Source: Chitinophaga vietnamensis (GTDB taxonomy: Bacteria > Bacteroidota > Bacteroidia > Chitinophagales > Chitinophagaceae). From it: DNA of 64,000 nucleotides. The notes below the pieces were generated by a model. That model was not told the DNA's origin, did not search any database, and was given only the letters and a program-made list of their open reading frames with translations. The translations under genes were made by a program, and so were the position numbers. Position 1 is the first letter of the stretch; the number at the start of each line of letters is the position of its first letter. The DNA lies in NCBI RefSeq assembly GCF_902167635.1, contig NZ_CABHMS010000009.1:62001-126000 (forward strand), given 5' to 3'. Positions 59,400 through 64,000 of the stretch are shown here, in pieces.

Positions 59400-59540
59400 A
59401 TTTACGGATTTATTGATTTACGGATTTTCGTATTTACGGATTTGTGGAAACTGAAATACTTCAAAAGCAAGGTATTGCCGTTTCCACAAATCCGTAAATA
59501 CGAAAATCCGTAAATCCGTAAATCAATAAATCCGTAAATC
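59399..59540. repeat. Long inverted repeat built of ATTTACGGATTT units
   Basis: The left arm (59399-59451, 53 bases) pairs with the right arm (59480-59540) around a 28-base loop. The right arm has one extra 8-base unit, CGTAAATC, repeated in tandem. It begins at the last base of the stop codon of the gene before it and ends 6 bases before the stop of the LuxE-like gene, so it fills the convergent space. It shares its core with 34961-35055. Confidence 0.88.
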
Positions 59541-59545
59541 CCTCA

Positions 59546-60529
59546 CTATGATACCATCAGGCTGCACCCACGCAAAGCTGAATTATCCAATCGGCCCAAC
59601 ACTTCAAAGCGGCCATCATCATGCATCTTCCCGATATCTTCTGTGGCGATAAAAGCGCAGGACCAGATATTGGCCAGGTCGATGACGTTGATTACCCCGG
59701 CGCCTTTGCCAGCGCGGATATCGAAAGGGTCGTTCTCATCGCGCAGCAGCACCTGCATCCAGGGCGGCGTCTGGAAAAGGCCATTGCCTTTGGAATAGGC
59801 CTGCGACAGCAGTTCCGTCATGCCGTATTCCGCATGGATCACCGGCACGCCCAGTTTTTCCTGCAGGAAGGCATGCACTTCCTGGCGGGTCCATTCTTCC
59901 CGGCGTCCTTTCATGCCGCCGGTTTCCATTACAATGGTATGTGATAACTGCAAGGAATATTTTTCTGCAAAATCCAGCAGGCCAAAGGTTACGCCGATCA
60001 GCAACACCCGCTGTCCGCGAGCCTCCAGGGCTTGTAGCTGATGGAATAATTTATCATGCTCATATAAATAGAAGCCGCTCTCCTCACGTCCGCTCCGCAC
60101 AATCATCTCCTGTACCATACACACCAGCGATGAATGCTGGCGTTCCAGGTACGAGGGCAACAGGCCTACCACCACATAATCGCTCACCGGGCCATAAAAT
60201 TGCTCAAAGGCCGTCATGAAACTCTGTGTGTAAATGGCGGCATCTTTCACGAGGTGACGGCTATTGACCGTTTGCGTAGTGCCGCTGCTCTCAAAGATCA
60301 GCTGCGGCTCAAACGTACCACAAACCACCTGGTGTGTTTTAAAGAACTGTATTGGCAGATAGGGAATCTCCAATATACTTTTCACCTGGTCCGGCTGTAT
60401 GTGCAGCGCATCGGTATAGGCCCGGTAAAGGGCATTTTCGCGGTACTGGAAGCGGAAAAGCTCCAGTGCAGCGACTTCCAGGCCGCCTGGCTGTAGAGAG
60501 AAAATATATTCCGGAGAAACTTTGTTCAT
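59546..60529 (-). CDS. LuxE-like acyl-protein synthetase
   Basis: This 327-residue protein belongs to the LuxE family of the adenylate-forming enzymes: FKTHQVVCG and then IFESSGTTQTVNSRHLV give the AMP loop, and HAEYGMTELLSQAY is the second motif. LuxE activates a fatty acid and passes it on as an acyl-protein in aldehyde formation, but here no LuxC or acyl reductase gene is next to it. It would be cytosolic. It lies next to the long inverted repeat. Confidence 0.82.
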   Translation of the reverse strand: MNKVSPEYIFSLQPGGLEVAALELFRFQYRENALYRAYTDALHIQPDQVKSILEIPYLPIQFFKTHQVVCGTFEPQLIFESSGTTQTVNSRHLVKDAAIYTQSFMTAFEQFYGPVSDYVVVGLLPSYLERQHSSLVCMVQEMIVRSGREESGFYLYEHDKLFHQLQALEARGQRVLLIGVTFGLLDFAEKYSLQLSHTIVMETGGMKGRREEWTRQEVHAFLQEKLGVPVIHAEYGMTELLSQAYSKGNGLFQTPPWMQVLLRDENDPFDIRAGKGAGVINVIDLANIWSCAFIATEDIGKMHDDGRFEVLGRLDNSALRGCSLMVS

Positions 60530-60643
60530 CTTGATCGATCTTTAAAACCGCACAAAGTTAGGGAGAAGAATAAATTTCCCCACAGCAAGTAACAATTGCT
60601 ATAAAAAAACGTTTTGTAGGAGATACATGGAGATAGCCGATAA

Positions 60644-60674
60644 TTTGTATATTACCTAAATTAATGTACGTTTG
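60644..60674 (+). promoter_or_regulatory. Bacteroidota-type promoter of the lipoprotein gene
   Basis: TTTG (60644-60647) and TACGTTTG (60667-60674) are 19 bases apart, the consensus spacing. The predicted start point lies at about 60681, at the ATG of the lipoprotein gene. This excludes the upstream ATG at 60664. Confidence 0.75.
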
Positions 60675-60678
60675 TTTT

Positions 60679-61125
60679 ATGAAGAAATTCCTGATACTGA
60701 TCCTTTTAACCGGCCTTTTTTACGCTTGTAAAAAAGATAATTACGGCTCAAAACCCATCCTTACCTTCAAAGGCTACTCTACATCCGCGCTTACCACTGC
60801 TACTACCAATCTCGATATTATATTAAATGTAAAAGATGGCGATGGCGATATTGAAGATACCATCGCCTGGGAAAGACATTATTATATTCCACCTGCCACC
60901 GTACCGGTATTCCAGGTATGGAAGATGCCCAATATCGGCCAGCATGAAGGTCATAGCGTAGATGCTGAAGTGAGCCTGCACCTGGGCACCTCCGATTTCC
61001 GCGGATGGGTGGAAGGCACCGGCACCCGCCCGGACAGCATCTGGTTCAGGGTTTTCATTGTAGATAAAGCCGGGCATCACAGCGATACTATTATCACGCC
61101 TAAACTACCTATCATCAAACAATAG
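60679..61125 (+). CDS. Small lipoprotein of unknown function
   Basis: The start at 60679 (MKKFLILILLTGLFYACKK) gives 148 residues; the ATG at 60664 lies inside the promoter. The lipobox is FYACKKD, Cys17. The mature part is beta-rich with LNVKDGDGDIEDTI, a sequence common in Bacteroidota surface lipoproteins, and FRVFIVDKAGHHSDTI. It would be anchored in the outer membrane or periplasm. A hairpin follows the stop. I do not recognise a named family. Confidence 0.68.
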   Translation: MKKFLILILLTGLFYACKKDNYGSKPILTFKGYSTSALTTATTNLDIILNVKDGDGDIEDTIAWERHYYIPPATVPVFQVWKMPNIGQHEGHSVDAEVSLHLGTSDFRGWVEGTGTRPDSIWFRVFIVDKAGHHSDTIITPKLPIIKQ

Positions 61126-61152
61126 CCAAAAACCTTTACATTTACATCATAT

Positions 61153-61190
61153 AAAGGATTCCTTTTAACATAAGGAATCCTTTTATTTTT
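61153..61190 (+). terminator. Terminator after the lipoprotein gene
   Basis: AAAGGATTCCTT pairs with AAGGAATCCTTT around an 8-base loop and is followed by a T-rich run. It ends the lipoprotein transcript before the carboxylase gene. Confidence 0.82.
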
Positions 61191-61212
61191 AGATCATCAT
61201 ATTTTTCCGCGC

Positions 61213-62751
61213 ATGAATAAAATAGAGGAATTACAGTCGAAGATGGCCGAAGCGATGCTGGGCGGTGGTGAAGTACGTATCGCATCACAACACAAGAAAG
61301 GCAAGCTCACAGCCCGCGAACGCCTACAGCTGTTGCTGGATGAAGGATCTTTCGAAGAACTGGATATGTTAGTCACCAACCGTAACCGCGGCCTCACCAC
61401 CGATCAGGAACAATTTCCCGGCGACGGCGTAGTGACCGGCTTCGGCGCCATTAACGGACGCCTGGTATATGTGTTCTCCCAGGATTTCACCGTTTACGGC
61501 GGCAGCCTGTCGGAACCCCACGCCCGCAAGATCTGCAAGATCATGGACCTCGCCATGAACAATGGCGCACCGCTCATTGGCCTGAACGACAGTGGCGGCG
61601 CACGTATACAGGAAGGGGTGGTAAGTCTTGGCGGATATGCTGATATCTTCTACCGCAACACCCGCGCCTCCGGCGTGATCCCGCAGATCAGCGCCATCAT
61701 GGGGCCTTGTGCCGGCGGCGCTGTATATTCTCCCGCTATCACCGATTTCATCATGATGGTGGAACAAACTTCCTACATGTTCGTAACAGGTCCCAACGTG
61801 GTGAAAACCGTTACCCATGAAGAAGTAACCTCGGAAGAACTGGGCGGCGCACAAACGCATGCTACCAAAAGCGGCGTTACACATTTCTCCTGCGCCAACG
61901 AAGTGGAATGTATCCAGAACATCAAAAGGCTGCTGAGCTATATCCCGCAGAACTGTGAAGAAACCGCGCCGGTATACCCTTACGAGGCAGCCAATGAAGT
62001 GAGGGAAACGCTCAATCAACTGATTCCCGCCAATCCCAACCAGCCTTATGATATGAAGGAAGTGATCGAACAGATCACGGATGCTGATAGTTTTTTTGAA
62101 GTACATAAAGATTTTGCGGAAAACCTGATCGTAGGCTTTGCCCGCATCGCCGGCCGCAGCATCGGTATTGTAGCCAATCAGCCGGCTCACCTGGCGGGCG
62201 TATTGGATATACACGCTTCTGTAAAAGGCGCGCGCTTCACCCGTTTCTGCGATGCCTTCAATGTGCCGCTGCTTGTACTAGTGGATGTTCCCGGCTTCCT
62301 GCCCGGCACCGACCAGGAATGGAATGGCATCATCACCAATGGCGCCAAACTGCTCTATGCCCTCTGCGAAGCCACTGTGCCGAAGATCACCGTCACCACC
62401 CGCAAAGCCTATGGCGGCGCCTATTGCGTGATGAACTCCAAACATATCGGCGCCGATCTCAACTTCGCATTTCCGCAAGCTGAAATCGCTGTAATGGGCG
62501 CCAAAGGCGCTGTAGAGATCCTCTTCAAAAAAGAGATCGATACCGCCGCCGATCCGGAAACGCGCATGAACGAGCTCGTGAACGATTACACCGAAAGATT
62601 CGCCAACCCTTACCTGGCAGCCGAAAAAGGATATATCGACGAAGTGATCATCCCCGATCAAACACGCATCAAACTCATCAAAGGGTTCAGCATGCTGGAA
62701 AATAAAGTGGTAAACATGCCGAGAAAAAAACACGGCAACATACCTTTGTAG
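61213..62751 (+). CDS. Acyl-CoA carboxylase beta subunit (propionyl/methylmalonyl type)
   Basis: This 512-residue protein has the crotonase-like carboxyltransferase pair. The N-terminal half has [28 protein letters not shown] and the acyl-CoA loop [12 protein letters not shown] with [20 protein letters not shown]. The C-terminal half has [14 protein letters not shown] and [18 protein letters not shown]. It moves carboxyl groups from biotin to propionyl- or acetyl-CoA, or the reverse in decarboxylases. No biotin carrier or carboxylase subunit is in the window. It is GC-rich like core genes. Confidence 0.92.
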   Translation: MNKIEELQSKMAEAMLGGGEVRIASQHKKGKLTARERLQLLLDEGSFEELDMLVTNRNRGLTTDQEQFPGDGVVTGFGAINGRLVYVFSQDFTVYGGSLSEPHARKICKIMDLAMNNGAPLIGLNDSGGARIQEGVVSLGGYADIFYRNTRASGVIPQISAIMGPCAGGAVYSPAITDFIMMVEQTSYMFVTGPNVVKTVTHEEVTSEELGGAQTHATKSGVTHFSCANEVECIQNIKRLLSYIPQNCEETAPVYPYEAANEVRETLNQLIPANPNQPYDMKEVIEQITDADSFFEVHKDFAENLIVGFARIAGRSIGIVANQPAHLAGVLDIHASVKGARFTRFCDAFNVPLLVLVDVPGFLPGTDQEWNGIITNGAKLLYALCEATVPKITVTTRKAYGGAYCVMNSKHIGADLNFAFPQAEIAVMGAKGAVEILFKKEIDTAADPETRMNELVNDYTERFANPYLAAEKGYIDEVIIPDQTRIKLIKGFSMLENKVVNMPRKKHGNIPL

Positions 62752-62758
62752 AAGGTCT

Positions 62759-62871
62759 CACGCAAAGCAGCGTAAGCAGCAGAGCAGCAAAGGCGGGCTA
62801 CGCCCGCGATCTCTATGGTGCATTTGCGCGCAGCGCTCTTTGCTGCTCTGCTGCTTACGCTGCTTTGCGTG
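62759..62871. repeat. Long inverted repeat with 34-base perfect arms
   Basis: The arms CACGCAAAGCAGCGTAAGCA (first 20 of 34, 62759-62792) and their perfect complement (62838-62871) enclose 45 bases. Inside are further hairpins: GCGGGC-TAC-GCCCGC, and a GC-rich GCGCGCAGCGC part. It lies 7 bases after the carboxylase stop. It may end transcription, but its length suggests a mobile intergenic element. Confidence 0.88.
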
Positions 62872-62891
62872 TAATCTTCAAATTCAGCTCC

Positions 62892-63737
62892 ATGCTCAGA
62901 ACTGCTTTCAATTATTTTCTCTTTACCTCTGTTTATATCTCACTGTGCGCACTGCTCATGATATGGCAGACTGACCAGGTGCTGCATCTCTATTATTATG
63001 ATCGCCACGATTTTTACTGCTTCGTATTTTTCTCCACTATATGCAGTTATAATTTTCATTGGTACCTTACGCCTGGCAGCTATTCCTCTTCTGAAAGGTT
63101 GATGTGGGGAGAACGTCACCGGCTGCTGATGCTGGTGCTATGCGGCATTGGGCTGCTGGGCGCCCTGTATTTCTTCTGGCCGCTGCGCGGCCACTGGCTG
63201 GCATTGAGTGGCGCGGCCATCCTCACGTTCCTCTATTCTGCGCCCAAGGTGCCGCATAAAACTTTTATGTGGCTGCGCCGCATTGCGATAGGAAAAACAT
63301 TGTTCCTCACCTTCGTATGGACCTACGTCACCACGCTGCTGCCCGCACTGATAGCAGATCAGCGGATAAACGCCCCGGTGGTCCTCTTCACGCTGCACCG
63401 CTTTGCACTCATCTATGCCATCTGCATCCTCTTCGATTACCGCGATCTGGAGTCCGATAAAAAGGAAGGTATCCGCAGCCTCATCACCTATCTCAACGAA
63501 AAAGACCTGAACCGGCTGTATTATCTTTCCCTGCTGACGGCCGCACTCAGCGCGGTTTTCCTCTACCCTTACACCTCCTGGCCGGTGATCGGCACACTGC
63601 TGTTTGCCTCTGCCGCCACCGCGCTCATCACCCGCAAGGCGCAGCAGACCCGCTCTGATTATATGTTCTACTTCGTGCTCGACGGTTTCATGATGCTCTC
63701 TGCCCTGCTGCACCTCGCCTGGCTCCTCATCTCATAA
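62892..63737 (+). CDS. UbiA-like membrane protein
   Basis: The start at 62892 (MLRTAFNYFLFTSVY) gives 281 residues; the ATG at 62865 lies in the inverted repeat. It has seven to nine hydrophobic helices. The second UbiA motif is clear: FDYRDLESDKKEGIRSL (D-x3-D-x3-D). The first motif, usually N-x3-D-x3-D, is not present; the place reads CSYNFHWYLTP. It may be a prenyltransferase with a different first site or an inactive relative. It would sit in the inner membrane. Confidence 0.65.
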   Translation: MLRTAFNYFLFTSVYISLCALLMIWQTDQVLHLYYYDRHDFYCFVFFSTICSYNFHWYLTPGSYSSSERLMWGERHRLLMLVLCGIGLLGALYFFWPLRGHWLALSGAAILTFLYSAPKVPHKTFMWLRRIAIGKTLFLTFVWTYVTTLLPALIADQRINAPVVLFTLHRFALIYAICILFDYRDLESDKKEGIRSLITYLNEKDLNRLYYLSLLTAALSAVFLYPYTSWPVIGTLLFASAATALITRKAQQTRSDYMFYFVLDGFMMLSALLHLAWLLIS

Positions 63738-63749
63738 AACCTTCTCCCT

Positions 63750-63786
63750 CAAATCCCAAAATCAAAAAATCAAAAAATCCGTAAAT
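63750..63786. repeat. Half-copy of the ATTTACGGATT repeat family
   Basis: AAATC units lead into CAAAAAATCCGTAAAT, the same sequence as one arm of the elements at 34961 and 59399. No opposite arm is nearby. It lies 12 bases after the UbiA-like gene and just before the promoter of the M42 gene. Confidence 0.65.
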
Positions 63787-63790
63787 ATTC

Positions 63791-63798
63791 TACATTTG
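63791..63798 (+). promoter_or_regulatory. -7 element of the M42 peptidase gene
   Basis: TACATTTG fits TAnnTTTG and lies 23 bases before the ATG at 63822. No clear TTTG was found at the -33 distance. Confidence 0.5.
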
Positions 63799-63821
63799 TC
63801 CGGTCACAATCGGAAAAAACT

Positions 63822-64000
63822 ATGTCTAAAAAGCAGAAATCCATACTGGGCAAGGAATCACTGGCATTCCTGAAAGACTACCTGAACAATCCGTCTCCTA
63901 CCGGCTTCGAGAAAGAAGGGCAAAAGCTCTGGCTGAAATATATCACCCCTTATATCGACGAACATTTCGTGGATGCCTATGGCTCCGTTGTGGGCGTGAT
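63822..64000 (+). CDS. M42-family metallopeptidase, N-terminal part
   Basis: Only the first 59 codons are in the window. The sequence LAFLKDYLNNPSPTGFEKEGQKLW followed by YITPYID and DAYGSVVGV matches the start of M42 (glutamyl aminopeptidase/endoglucanase-type) enzymes, which use two metals and form large shells. The catalytic residues lie outside the window. The start is supported by the -7 element upstream. Confidence 0.72.
   Translation, partial: MSKKQKSILGKESLAFLKDYLNNPSPTGFEKEGQKLWLKYITPYIDEHFVDAYGSVVGV

Noticed and set aside
59399-59540. CRISPR-like direct repeats
   Set aside because: The ATTTACGGATT units are arranged as two arms of one hairpin, with no regular spacers and no cas genes.
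62759-62871. Insertion sequence
   Set aside because: The element is 113 bases with no coding capacity; only an inverted repeat is present, so a transposase-bearing element is not supported.

Overview
The window reads as a chromosomal segment of a Bacteroidota species, most likely Chitinophaga or a close relative in the Chitinophagaceae. The evidence is a SusC/SusD pair run by an ECF sigma factor and FecR, TlpA/DUF4369 thioredoxins, an FtsX-type permease of the Bacteroidota kind, many lipoproteins with short lipoboxes, and promoters built as TTTG-N19-TAnnTTTG (the Bacteroidota -33/-7 type) in front of both tRNA-Leu genes and one lipoprotein gene. No phage, transposase, integrase or CRISPR array was seen.

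Layout. 1-0.5 kb: end of dapD and a tRNA-Leu(CAG). 0.5-3.3 kb: an AT-richer patch with a retropepsin-like protein, a DUF1016-type PD-(D/E)XK nuclease and a VOC protein. 3.3-9.4 kb: an FtsX permease, then a TolC/HlyD/ABC-2 permease export operon. 9.5-15.7 kb: an ECF sigma factor with a small membrane protein, an LEA-like lipoprotein, two TlpA-type thioredoxins and a Prc-like S41 protease. 15.9-23.7 kb: sigma/FecR/SusC/SusD/lipoprotein nutrient-uptake locus. 23.9-25.8 kb: an SF1 helicase. 25.9 kb: a second tRNA-Leu(CAG). 26.1-33.3 kb: an AT-rich lasso-peptide cluster. 33.5-47.5 kb: lipoproteins, two redox/regulator pairs, a serine hydrolase, AidB-like acyl-CoA dehydrogenase, lipase and a two-component system. 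47.6-50.4 kb: tRNA-Phe, a propeller lipoprotein and a GH20 hexosaminidase. 50.4-55.5 kb: small regulators and redox genes. 55.1-58.5 kb: a six-gene MNIO (DUF692) RiPP operon with its own sigma and anti-sigma factor. 58.7-64 kb: a hypothetical gene, a LuxE-like protein, an acyl-CoA carboxylase beta subunit, a UbiA-like protein and the start of an M42 peptidase.

Two peptide natural-product systems stand out. The first is a lasso-peptide operon (B1-B2-C-A-kinase-cyclase-like) whose precursor is only 48 codons long, at 30541-30687 on the minus strand. Its leader matches YxxPxLx3Gx5T exactly, and its predicted core starts with Thr, has Asp at position 9 and ends in Ser next to an HPr-kinase-like gene. 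The operon also encodes a 691-residue protein with a squalene-cyclase-like C-terminal half, which I do not know from lasso clusters. Convergent to it are a Nif11-like small protein and a PF14907-type nucleotidyltransferase. The island lies directly downstream of tRNA-Leu and is bracketed by two nearly identical hairpins.

The second is an Hvf/bufferin-like operon: ECF sigma factor, zinc-binding anti-sigma factor, a secreted precursor with EGKCG/QGKCG/EGKCG repeats, the MNIO enzyme, its HvfC-type partner and a DoxX membrane protein. It probably makes a modified Cys-rich peptide for metal stress.

The intergenic spaces also hold long inverted repeats of at least two families (34961-35055, 59399-59540 and a half-copy at 63750; and 62759-62871), all placed immediately or almost immediately after stop codons.
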